A DNA stretch of 64,000 nucleotides from [Clostridium] symbiosum (GTDB taxonomy: Bacteria > Bacillota > Clostridia > Lachnospirales > Lachnospiraceae), in assembly GCA_021769625.1 (NCBI GenBank), contig JAETSN010000008.1, forward strand, positions 1 through 64,000, in the 5' to 3' direction. A program made the translations under genes and the position numbers. Positions 36,920-45,355 of this stretch are shown one piece after another (position 1 is the first letter of the stretch; each line of letters starts with the position of its first letter). The notes under the pieces are model-generated. The model worked only from the letters and a program-made list of their open reading frames with translations, searched no databases and was not told where the DNA came from.

Positions 36920-38668
36920 TCATTTCCATGTATCCACCGGGATCAGGCGGATGCGCCCGTCCCTCAAATAGATTTTGCCGATAAAACAGGGCGGCTCATC
37001 TTCCCTGATCCTTTCCAGATAGCGGATATTTTTCGCCTCCTCTTTGGAGTAGGCGAGTTCCAGTATGATCTCCCGCTTTTTTCTGTCATATAAAGTCATG
37101 GAGAGCGACTGGTCCGTTTTGGAGAAAACAGCTTTCTCACAGAAGGCGGGCTGTATCAATACCAGATCCTGACCCCGGACATTTTGTTCTGTGATCCGCT
37201 CTGAAAATAATTTCCCGAAATCTTCATAATACCAGCCCAGAACGCTCTCCGGATCGGGCTGGAAATTTCCTATGATCTCGCCTTTTGTCTCTTTGCTGGA
37301 TGAGAGGCGTCTTCGCTCATCGCACTTTGCGTTGTCGAGATGGATCTGCAGCATGATCAGGTTCTCCAGAGAGCAGGTGAGCCCCCAGGGGGCTTCCGCC
37401 TTCTGCGGCTTTCCCCATTTCTTCCGCTGATCGTAAAAAACGGGGCGCGCTGTAGTATAAGTATACCACCTGTTTGAATCCGTCTCCAGAAAATAGACCG
37501 TCTCCCCCTCATATCCTGCGGCATCCTCGAAATGTTCCATTGTGATACCGGCGAGATTCAGATTACCGGCGGGAAGATAATCCGCATGGAAGGTCCCCGC
37601 CTCCTTCGCAAGGCAGGCGGCATCCTCCGTTTCCAGAAGAATATTTACTCTGGAGTATAACCTAGCGAGGTTTTTCATCAGATCGGCAGTCAGAAAAGAT
37701 GCCTGCCTGCTTAAATAGGACTGGTATAACGTGCCGAGCGCCCGAAATGCCCTCTCGAGATCGGCAAGACCGGCATTGTGGCTGATGATCGCAAAGCGTT
37801 CCAGCGAATCCGCCACATCCGGGGAGACCCTGGAAAGCCCGGTTGCCATCAGCTCCTCCAGATAATCTTTCATCTGGGAGGCGGCGTTTTTCACCTGCTC
37901 CGGATCGACAGATATCTCCTTTTTCCGGGATTCATCCAGATCCTTCAGGGAAAGCTTGCCGGCTTTCAGCTTGCACCAGAGGATCGCTTCCGCCTTATGG
38001 ATGCAGAGATCCTTTTTGTGGCAGGTGCAGGAAGAATATTCCAGAGGAGAGAGCAGTTTTACCGTGGTATCCTGACCGGGAAGCTGTATAGTAAAAACGG
38101 AAGATTCTTCTATTTTCGGACAGAGATTTCTACCTGCTTTATCCAAAAAGGAGGTAAGGTGTCGTGTGCCCATGGCTTTACACAGATTTTTTTCCGGATA
38201 GGAAAGGATTTCATTCCAGAGCCGTTCCTGAATAGAAGAATTATCAAAAAGTTCAGCAGTATTATGTTGCCCGTAAAGCGTTTCATCGGATAAATCAATA
38301 ATACCATTCTGTTCGGAAGGAATGCTTTCGGAAGATTCGGTAATGGCGTTCTTTTCCGGATCATCTATAAATTGTGTCCCCATGGAAGTATGATTATCGC
38401 TGCAGACAGATTCCTTTAATACCAGAATGCCGAGAATAATATGCCTGCAAATACTTCTTGACGGACAGGTACATTTACTCTGACCCAGTGGGATACACAA
38501 AGTGACCGTCTCATTATCCACTTGCAGAACAGCTTCTTCTGCTGTTTCCATAATTTTTACAGGTATCGTTTCCTTGTCCTTGTAAGCTCTTTTCAAGATT
38601 CCTTTGTTGGTGAGCCCTGTTAAATATTCGTCATCGATCTCCGCTAATTCTTTTTTCCAGTCAGTCAT
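36920..38668 (-). CDS. SWIM zinc-finger protein (YehQ-like)
   Basis: This 582-residue protein has two SWIM zinc-finger signatures (C-x-C-xn-C-x-H): CTCPSRSICRH near residue 68 and CTCHKKDLCIH near residue 210. These are DNA- or protein-binding modules. The rest is helical with an acidic Ser/Asp-rich linker between the fingers. I start at the ATG at 38668 (AAAAGGAA upstream). It is the last gene of the MoxR-DUF5682-VWA-SWIM operon, but palindromic element E occupies the gap before it. E. coli YehQ has the same place beside YehP (VWA). Confidence 0.87.
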   Translation of the reverse strand: MTDWKKELAEIDDEYLTGLTNKGILKRAYKDKETIPVKIMETAEEAVLQVDNETVTLCIPLGQSKCTCPSRSICRHIILGILVLKESVCSDNHTSMGTQFIDDPEKNAITESSESIPSEQNGIIDLSDETLYGQHNTAELFDNSSIQERLWNEILSYPEKNLCKAMGTRHLTSFLDKAGRNLCPKIEESSVFTIQLPGQDTTVKLLSPLEYSSCTCHKKDLCIHKAEAILWCKLKAGKLSLKDLDESRKKEISVDPEQVKNAASQMKDYLEELMATGLSRVSPDVADSLERFAIISHNAGLADLERAFRALGTLYQSYLSRQASFLTADLMKNLARLYSRVNILLETEDAACLAKEAGTFHADYLPAGNLNLAGITMEHFEDAAGYEGETVYFLETDSNRWYTYTTARPVFYDQRKKWGKPQKAEAPWGLTCSLENLIMLQIHLDNAKCDERRRLSSSKETKGEIIGNFQPDPESVLGWYYEDFGKLFSERITEQNVRGQDLVLIQPAFCEKAVFSKTDQSLSMTLYDRKKREIILELAYSKEEAKNIRYLERIREDEPPCFIGKIYLRDGRIRLIPVDTWK

Positions 38669-38730
38669 TCCGCTATTCCTTTTACGCATACACCATGTGT
38701 TTATGTAATTCATTTGGATATAAATATACA

Positions 38731-38905
38731 ATGTTTTTAAGTTAATATCGATAACCAGCCGCGAGAATCATAAAATCCTCAAGGAGCCCCTTAAAAAGCG
38801 TCGGCACTTAGCGAGGTATTTCACGAGCTTAGTACCGCTACGCTTTTTACGGAGCGAGAGCGTGGCGACGGAGGATTTTATGATTCTCGCGGCGTCCGGT
38901 TAATA
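38731..38905 (-). repeat. Dispersed palindromic element, copy E
   Basis: Arms at 38758-38780 and 38871-38893 are perfectly complementary over 23 bases (inner part GAGAATCATAAAATCCTC). On the minus strand the core has AAAAAGCGT/ACGCTTTTT, CGGTACT/AGTGCCG and AAGC/GCTA stems closed by a TCGTGAAATACCTC loop. It begins about five bases after the VWA stop and lies inside the VWA-SWIM operon, so it is probably transcribed within the mRNA. Confidence 0.9.
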
Positions 38906-38908
38906 CAT

Positions 38909-40036
38909 TTATATGATCTTCCCGATCCACTCCGCCAGCTCCTCCGGCGTCATCGCCCCGACATGGGCGCCGAGCCCTGCGAGCGTGGCTGCGGCGTGTC
39001 TGTCATAGCAGGGATTGGCGTCCATGTCCAGAGCGGTCAGGGCAATCAGCTTTGCGCCGCTCTCGATGATGCCCTTGCTGACACTGTAAAGATTCTGATA
39101 TCCGTAGCCTTCATAGAGATCGGAGATCAGAACGACCATGGTCCGGTAGGGAAAATCGATCAGTGTCTCGCAGTAGGAGAGAGCGCCGGAAATATTCGTG
39201 CCGCCGCCGAGCTGGATGCTCATAAGCGTCTCCACCGGATCTTCCACATAGCCGCTTAAGTCCACCACCTTCGTGTCAAATATGACAAGCTTCACATCCA
39301 GCATCGGAAGCTTTGCAAAAATACCCGCCATGACAGCGCTGTGGATGACGGAATCCAGCATGGAGCCGCTCTCATCTACACAGAGGATCACCCGCCAGGT
39401 ATTATAGCGTTTCATGCGGGAGTTAAAGTAAACCTGTTTCAGGACAAGCTGCTGCTGTTCGGTGTCATAATTTTTCAGGTTTTGCCGTATGGTCTTTTTG
39501 ATATCCAGATTCCGGGCGGATTTTACGGGGCTCGAGGAGGTCCGGTCCAGTTTGCCGAAAAAGGATCGTTTCAGTTCCTGCTCCATCTTTTTCGTCAGTT
39601 CTTCCGCAACCTTGCGCACGATCTCCTTCGCCATGTCCAGAACTTCGCCCTTCATCATGTGCTTTAAGGTGAGAATCGTTTTTAACAGTTCCCGGTTCGG
39701 CTCTAATTTCTGCAGGACTTCCGGGTCCGTCAAAAGTTCTGTCATATTATATTTTTCCAGTGCATGGCGTTCCATGACTTCCACGGTCTGTTTTGGAAAC
39801 AGCTTTTTTACCTGCCGCAGCCATGAAGGGACTGTGAGTTTGCTGTTTTCCCGCCCGCCTTGACAATCTTCCTGCCGGATACCCTGCTCCTCGCTGTATT
39901 CTCTGGAATACAGGAAATCGAGAGCCTCCTCCATGTCCATATAATGCAAGGCATCGCCCGAAAACGGAAGTGTGTCCGCCGCATATTTTCCGAGCACAAG
40001 CCGCCATCTGTTTAACAGTTCCTGTTCATCTATCAT
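38909..40036 (-). CDS. VWA-domain protein (YehP-like, MoxR partner)
   Basis: This 375-residue protein has a helical N-terminal half and a C-terminal von Willebrand A domain with a complete MIDAS: DESGSM (near residue 223), the Thr in GGGTNISGALSYCE and the Asp in LISDLYEG. The metal site is typical of CoxE/RavA-partner VWA proteins that bind targets of MoxR ATPases. The start overlaps the DUF5682 stop (ATGA). It has no signal or membrane segment. Confidence 0.9.
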   Translation of the reverse strand: MIDEQELLNRWRLVLGKYAADTLPFSGDALHYMDMEEALDFLYSREYSEEQGIRQEDCQGGRENSKLTVPSWLRQVKKLFPKQTVEVMERHALEKYNMTELLTDPEVLQKLEPNRELLKTILTLKHMMKGEVLDMAKEIVRKVAEELTKKMEQELKRSFFGKLDRTSSSPVKSARNLDIKKTIRQNLKNYDTEQQQLVLKQVYFNSRMKRYNTWRVILCVDESGSMLDSVIHSAVMAGIFAKLPMLDVKLVIFDTKVVDLSGYVEDPVETLMSIQLGGGTNISGALSYCETLIDFPYRTMVVLISDLYEGYGYQNLYSVSKGIIESGAKLIALTALDMDANPCYDRHAAATLAGLGAHVGAMTPEELAEWIGKII

Positions 40037-42486
40037 ACGATATCTCCGTTGATCCTCTGTCCGATATGAGTATCCAGTTCCTTCCCGTAAGCATACCAGT
40101 CGGGGGGAATCTCCTTCAGCCTTGTGATATCCTTTCCGCTCCTGCCGTGGAGGGATGCCGCTTTCTCCGCGATCTTATCGATCTCCCTCGGTGTGAAGTA
40201 GGTGAAAGCCATGCGGAGCTCCGGGAGGAGTTCCATAAATTCTTCGTTTTCTGTCTGTTGCAGAAATGTGTCCAGCATATTCAGGATCTGCCCGCCGATA
40301 AAAATGAGATCTCTCGCGGAGAAAAACAATCCGCGGAAAAAAAGGGCGGTCTTCTTCATCTGTTCCTTTGTACCCTGCACATAGCCGAGAGCGGCGTGTT
40401 CGATGGAAGAGGCATCCTCCCTGCCGCCTCCGTAAAGAATGCCGTGGATACAGCCGTCCAGGCCTGCCTGTATCTGTGTATCTTTCTGCATCCGCGTCAG
40501 GATCTCAAAGAATTCCTCCTGTGTGTCTTCCTCTGTCAACTGATAGAGCAGTTTTATGGCGTTCATGCATCTGCCGAGGTCTTCCTCTTTGACGGTGGTC
40601 ATGGATGGCAGCAGGGATATCAGCTTCCGGATCGTCAGGTCCATGAGCAGATCAAAATCCAGTTTTGACCGGTAGAGGGATGCCAGTTCCCGCATCATCT
40701 TGAAGTGGGAGAGGGCGTCCGCGAGGGAATAAAAATCCGTATCCTGCCGGATCAGTTCCTGTGCCCTGTCATAGACATTCTGAAGGTGTTCCTTCAGGCC
40801 CATCTCGAACACTCTGGTGAGAAGGATGGCACAGGCGCCCGCGCCGATCTCCTTTTTCAGTTCTTCTTTGACAAGGCTGCCCGCCGCCTCCTCTATCGTG
40901 GCGCCGTAGACGGAGACGTCTATCAGGGCGGCATTCACCTGTGTGTTCCATTTGTACCGCCAGATCTCCCGGATCAGGTTGCGGTCCTTCTGCTGCTGGA
41001 GGTTCGGTCCTTTGACTCTTCTCGCGTAATAAGTATTCAGAAAGAGCATGCGGTGAAAAAAGCAGCTTTCTCTCCGATGTTTGTCAGAAGAAAACAGGGA
41101 CAGAGTGACTTCCGTTTCCAGCGTGGAACCCGTTTTTAGAGAAAACTGACGGCACTGCGCCTCAAAATCCTGAATGATGGGCGGCACCTGCGCCTGGCTG
41201 CAGAGCTTTCCGACGGCGCTGCCGGTCATATGCTTTCTGAGGATCAGCATCGGCGCGTTCGTGGCGATGGTGTATTCGCCCTTTACATAGGAAGACAGCA
41301 CCGCGTCAAAAAGTTCGTAGGCGCCGGGCTGGTTTTTTCCCCGCAGCGCGGAGAGTCCGTCTGCCATCCGGACTGCGCAGATCTCATCATAGGTTGACAG
41401 GTTGCCCTCTTTCCGCCGGACTTCTTTTCCGCATGACACGAGAAGATCGAGGACCGTCTGCCGGTAACAGTTGTCGGGAACTTCTGAAAATTTATCCCAC
41501 ACCTTCTGATAAAAGGCGGGATATGGCATGCCGCTGGCATAGCCGTTCAGAGCGTCCGCCGCCTCCATCGAATAGGGCATGAGGTAGACATTCTGATCCT
41601 GATCCTTGATTTTTTTCGCAGTTTTTTTCCTGCCGGAAGCGGCGGATTTATTTGAGGCAGACACCCGAAAAGCGGAACGATCCAGGGAAGATGTACCGGC
41701 AGAAAAATCATTCGTAAGGGAGTCTTTTGGGGCGGATTCCCGCAAAAGAGCAGAAAGGGCAGGCGTATGAAAACCTCCTGTGACCGCCAGGATGCGAAGA
41801 GGTCTATTTCCCGCCGCTGCCCGCAGGATCACCTCCGCCATATGCGCTTCCCTTGCCAGAGAGCCTTCGTCCTGAAGGACTTCTTCGGGCGTGCTTTCCC
41901 TTGCCTGTCTGCAGTAGAGCAGCAGGTCCGAAAACCAGGCGTCGCTGTCTTTGGAAAGCCCGTCTATTTCAAAATACTTTTCCCAGAATTCATCAAAGCT
42001 CCTTAAATTTGCTTTTTCACAGAGTTTTTGTACATAAGCGTTCCGGGAAAGCAGATAATCGTCATTGTAATTGTTCTTTTCCTCTTTTTTCCGAAGTCCC
42101 GCCCCCTCTTTGGACGCGGCGAGGATATCCCCGTAGGAAAGGTCCATAAAGGCGGCGGGGATCCCGTGCTCTGCCGCGGCGCGCAGGGCGACAAGTTCCG
42201 GAGAGTAATCCAGAAAAGGGTAATAACATTTATAATGTTCTTTTTCTTCCGAGAGCAGTCCCGTCTTGTCGTAATAAGAGTAATAAATGGCAAAGGGTGC
42301 CTGCGTTTCCCGATGCACCATAACAGGTATCAGTTCGTTGGCATTTTCGGGTCCTTCTATCAGAATGACGGAAGGATGATATTCTTCGATCACTTTTCTG
42401 ACATGAAAAGAGCAGGCGAGACTGTGGTGTCTGACGGGGAGCAGTACTATTTCAGCCATTTCCTCGCTTCGTAATATTTTTTCCAT
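40033..42486 (-). CDS. DUF5682 protein (YehM-like)
   Basis: This 817-residue cytoplasmic protein of the DUF5682 family starts near the typical LLPVRHHSLACSFHVRKVI motif, with EGPENANELIPV close behind; the central and C-terminal parts are helical. The N-terminal fold resembles TraB/ChaN-like domains in its conserved His and Glu, but activity is unknown. I use the upstream ATG (42486); an ATG at 42459 starts closer to the conserved motif and remains possible. It overlaps the MoxR gene by 40 bases at this start and the VWA gene by four. Confidence 0.86.
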   Translation of the reverse strand: MEKILRSEEMAEIVLLPVRHHSLACSFHVRKVIEEYHPSVILIEGPENANELIPVMVHRETQAPFAIYYSYYDKTGLLSEEKEHYKCYYPFLDYSPELVALRAAAEHGIPAAFMDLSYGDILAASKEGAGLRKKEEKNNYNDDYLLSRNAYVQKLCEKANLRSFDEFWEKYFEIDGLSKDSDAWFSDLLLYCRQARESTPEEVLQDEGSLAREAHMAEVILRAAAGNRPLRILAVTGGFHTPALSALLRESAPKDSLTNDFSAGTSSLDRSAFRVSASNKSAASGRKKTAKKIKDQDQNVYLMPYSMEAADALNGYASGMPYPAFYQKVWDKFSEVPDNCYRQTVLDLLVSCGKEVRRKEGNLSTYDEICAVRMADGLSALRGKNQPGAYELFDAVLSSYVKGEYTIATNAPMLILRKHMTGSAVGKLCSQAQVPPIIQDFEAQCRQFSLKTGSTLETEVTLSLFSSDKHRRESCFFHRMLFLNTYYARRVKGPNLQQQKDRNLIREIWRYKWNTQVNAALIDVSVYGATIEEAAGSLVKEELKKEIGAGACAILLTRVFEMGLKEHLQNVYDRAQELIRQDTDFYSLADALSHFKMMRELASLYRSKLDFDLLMDLTIRKLISLLPSMTTVKEEDLGRCMNAIKLLYQLTEEDTQEEFFEILTRMQKDTQIQAGLDGCIHGILYGGGREDASSIEHAALGYVQGTKEQMKKTALFFRGLFFSARDLIFIGGQILNMLDTFLQQTENEEFMELLPELRMAFTYFTPREIDKIAEKAASLHGRSGKDITRLKEIPPDWYAYGKELDTHIGQRINGDIV

Positions 42487-43556
42487 AATCCACCTTCTTT
42501 GCTGCTCTTGTCTTTGATAACGGTAGAAAAGTATTCTTTTACCTTGCCGAGATCTTCTTTGTTTTCCTTGGAGACGGCGCCCACCAGGTTCTGTACAAGG
42601 CAGTCCATATCGATGGAGCCATCGCCGTAATAATAGCCGGAGATCATCGTCTGGTAGTAGACGGAGACGGCTTCAGCAGTACTCATAACAGCGCCCGGCT
42701 TATCGATCCTGTGGTCATAGGAGGAGACGCCCTCCCGCAGTTCGTGATAAGTGGAGGCAAGAAGTTCCGCCGCCTCTTCATCCGGCGTCATGTCGATGCC
42801 GCTCTCCTTTGCCAGTTCTTCCACTTCGTTCAGGATGATCTGTTTTTCCAGAGACACTTCCCGCACCGGCATGACGGTCTCAAAATTGAAACGGCGTTTC
42901 AGGGCGCTGCTCATCTCGTTGACGCCCTTATCTCTGGTATTCGCCGTGCCGATCACATTGAATCCCGGCTTCGCGAACAGGAAACCCTCGTCCCCGAGTT
43001 CCGGCACGTTCAGGACTTTGTCGCTCAAAACACTGATCAGGGAGTCCTGGATCTCGGCGGGCGTTCTGGTGATCTCCTCGAAGCGGGTCAGAATGCCCCG
43101 CTCCATTCCCACATAGAGAGGGGAGGGGACAAGAGCTTCCCTGCCGGGGCCTTTTGCCAGCAGAAGGGCATAGTTCCAGGAATATTTGATCATGTCCTCG
43201 GTGGTGCCTGCGGTGCCCTGTATGGTGTTGGTGCTGACGCCGCTGATGGCGGCGGAGAGAAGTTCGGACAGCATAGTCTTGGCGGTGCCCGGTTCCCCTA
43301 CCAGCATCAGTCCCCTGTTTCCAGCCAGTGTGACGATGCAGCGCTCCACAAGCGCATCATTGCCGAAATATTTTTTCCGGACGGAGACAGCCTCCCCCTG
43401 ATATGTAACAGGCTTTGGGCTTCCTAAGATAAAGGTGCGGACCGCCTGGGGCGACAGATGCCAGTTCTGCGGTTTTCTGGCGGTATCGGCGGCCTCGAGG
43501 GCGGAGAGTTCTCTTTGATAACGTATCTCTACGGGCGGTTTAATACTTTCTTTCAA
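42447..43556 (-). CDS. MoxR-family AAA+ ATPase (YehL-like)
   Basis: This 369-residue AAA+ ATPase has Walker A GEPGTAKT, a Walker B-like segment around RGILTRFEEITR, sensor 1 NVIGTANTRD and the arginine-finger region SSALKRRFNFE. This is the MoxR pattern of the YehL branch. MoxR ATPases act as metal-dependent chaperones or remodelers with VWA proteins. The start is a TTG with GGAGG nine bases upstream. It is the first gene of the operon that continues with DUF5682, VWA and SWIM, the same content and order as E. coli yehL-yehM-yehP-yehQ. Confidence 0.92.
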   Translation of the reverse strand: MKESIKPPVEIRYQRELSALEAADTARKPQNWHLSPQAVRTFILGSPKPVTYQGEAVSVRKKYFGNDALVERCIVTLAGNRGLMLVGEPGTAKTMLSELLSAAISGVSTNTIQGTAGTTEDMIKYSWNYALLLAKGPGREALVPSPLYVGMERGILTRFEEITRTPAEIQDSLISVLSDKVLNVPELGDEGFLFAKPGFNVIGTANTRDKGVNEMSSALKRRFNFETVMPVREVSLEKQIILNEVEELAKESGIDMTPDEEAAELLASTYHELREGVSSYDHRIDKPGAVMSTAEAVSVYYQTMISGYYYGDGSIDMDCLVQNLVGAVSKENKEDLGKVKEYFSTVIKDKSSKEGGLWKKYYEARKWLK

Positions 43557-43699
43557 GGGCTTGTTCCTCCATTGTCAGTGCGTTGAAAATTCTTGATATA
43601 AGTATACACAGAAACGGGGAAAATTTGAATAGTAACGGGGAAATATTTGTGTTATATTAAAAGAATAATAAACTGTTTACAGAGATGTTATTAGGTTTT

Positions 43700-43877
43700 T
43701 GATATCGGACGCCGGGAGGAAGATCAAATCCTCCGTCGCCATGCTTTCGTTCCAAAAAAGCGTAGCGGTCACTAGGCTCGAAAATACCTCGCCAAGTGCC
43801 GACGCTTTTTAAGGGGCTCCTTGAGGATTTGATCTTCCTCCCGGCTGGTTATTGGTTTAACTGAATAATATTTTGTA
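43700..43877 (+). repeat. Dispersed palindromic element, copy F
   Basis: Arms at 43711-43733 and 43823-43845 are perfectly complementary over 23 bases (GGGAGGAAGATCAAATCCTC with GAGGATTTGATCTTCCTCCC). The core has AAAAAAGCGT/ACGCTTTTT and AGGC/GCCA pairs. The rest of this 351-base gap between the divergent MoxR and deoD genes shows no gene. It is one of two copies not directly behind a same-strand gene. Confidence 0.9.
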
Positions 43878-43907
43878 GGTACAGTGACAGGAACAGGAGG
43901 AAACGAA

Positions 43908-44624
43908 ATGGAAAAAACTTTTACACCGACACCGCACAACGAGGCGAAATACGGGGAGATCGCAAAGACGGTACTGATGCCGGGGGATCCGCTGAGAGCA
44001 AAATATATTGCGGAGACATGGCTGGAGAATCCGGTCTGTTTTAATCAGGTGAGAAATATGCTCGGGTACACCGGAACTTATAAGGGGAAGGAAGTTTCCG
44101 TGATGGGAAGCGGCATGGGTATCCCTTCCATAGCGATCTATTCCTACGAGCTGTATCATTTTTACGGGGTGGAGAGCATCATAAGAGTGGGGAGCGCGGG
44201 AGCTTTGCAGGATGATATGAAGTTGAAGGACCTTGTGATAGCGATGGGGGCTTCCACGGATTCCGCTTATCAGGGACAGCTCGATGTGCCGGGGCATTTT
44301 GCGCCTCTTGCAGATTTTGGGCTGTTGGAGAAGGCGGTTGCGGCTGCGCGGAGAAAAAATATCAGCGTGAAAGTCGGCAATGTTCTTTCCGCGGATGCGT
44401 TCTATAATTATGATCCGGGCCGTACAAAGAAATGGGCGGATGCGGGAATACTTGCGGTGGAGATGGAATCCGCGGCGCTCTATATCAATGCGGTGCAGGC
44501 GAAGAAAAAGGCGCTGAGCCTTCTGAGCATATCAGACCACGTATTTACGGGAGAGGAGTTGTCGGCTGACGAGAGGCGCGTGGAATTTAAGAATATGATC
44601 GAAGTCGCGCTGGAGTTGGCGTAA
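43908..44624 (+). CDS. deoD: Purine-nucleoside phosphorylase, DeoD type
   Basis: This 238-residue hexameric-type PNP splits purine (deoxy)ribonucleosides with phosphate. Family motifs are TPHNEAKYGEIAKTVLMPGDPLRAK, VMGSGMGIPSIAIYSYELY, RVGSAGALQ, VEMESAALY and SISDHVFTGEE. GGAGG precedes the ATG at 43908. It is followed at 20 bases by a membrane protein gene. Confidence 0.95.
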   Translation: MEKTFTPTPHNEAKYGEIAKTVLMPGDPLRAKYIAETWLENPVCFNQVRNMLGYTGTYKGKEVSVMGSGMGIPSIAIYSYELYHFYGVESIIRVGSAGALQDDMKLKDLVIAMGASTDSAYQGQLDVPGHFAPLADFGLLEKAVAAARRKNISVKVGNVLSADAFYNYDPGRTKKWADAGILAVEMESAALYINAVQAKKKALSLLSISDHVFTGEELSADERRVEFKNMIEVALELA

Positions 44625-44644
44625 AGCCGGAAAGGGAAAAGAGT

Positions 44645-45271
44645 ATGGCGGCAGGCGGCTTGCAGGGAAAACTTATATTGTTTGTGACGGCGGTATTGGT
44701 ACTGGCGTTATGTCTGGTATTCTGGAAACCGGGAAAAAATACAAAATATCGTTTTCTTCGTCTTTCTGTGGGAAACTTGCTGATCCATCTGATGGACGGC
44801 ATGGTAACGTATTTCAACACACCGGATCTGAAGAGGGAGTGGAATCCGCTTGTGAGAGTATGGGGCTTTGGATGGGAAGCGCTCTTTATCGCCAATGCGG
44901 TGGGGTTCGTTCTGATCGTGCTCGCGACGTGGTATTTCGGGAAATATGAGCATGTAAGTCTTCCCTCAAAGAATATGTTCGATTATTATATGAAACTGTT
45001 TTACGGCGAAGACTACAAACCCGTCTGGGCGCTGTACAAGCATTCCCGAAACTGGCGCTCCCAGTTTGCGCTGATCGGCTATGCCTGTTATTGGGGATTG
45101 ACCGTCGGCGCCGTGATCCCTGTGATCGGATGGTTCTGGCATATGCTGGATATCCGTATTTTCTGGTGGCACAGCGCATATCTGAGTGTGGGGACTGGCA
45201 TTGTCATCACATTCTGCGCACTGTATCTCTGGGTCAGGGAGGGGTACCGGAAGCAGGAGAATACTTTTTAA
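44645..45271 (+). CDS. Polytopic membrane protein
   Basis: This 208-residue protein has about five predicted helices: 9-27, 40-60 (weaker), 79-96, 142-163 and 177-196, with aromatic-rich segments (WGFGWEALFI, FWHMLDIRIFWWHS). It starts 20 bases after deoD and may be co-transcribed. I do not recognise a family; transport of purines would be a guess. Confidence 0.75.
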   Translation: MAAGGLQGKLILFVTAVLVLALCLVFWKPGKNTKYRFLRLSVGNLLIHLMDGMVTYFNTPDLKREWNPLVRVWGFGWEALFIANAVGFVLIVLATWYFGKYEHVSLPSKNMFDYYMKLFYGEDYKPVWALYKHSRNWRSQFALIGYACYWGLTVGAVIPVIGWFWHMLDIRIFWWHSAYLSVGTGIVITFCALYLWVREGYRKQENTF

Positions 45272-45335
45272 GTCAATAACCCCGCCGCAGGCAGTGGGCA
45301 TGAAATTCGATGCGCCCAGGGGGCGGGGTATTGAC
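45272..45335. terminator. Two-stem palindrome in a convergent gap (bidirectional terminator-like)
   Basis: GTCAATAACCCCGCC (45272-45286) pairs with GGCGGGGTATTGAC (45322-45335), leaving one bulged A; inside, TGGGCAT pairs with ATGCGCCCA around a GAAATTCG loop. It starts immediately after the membrane-protein stop and lies between convergent genes. There is no U-run, so it may be a REP-like repeat rather than a classical terminator. Confidence 0.6.
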
Positions 45336-45355
45336 CCTCGCGGAAATAAAGATGT

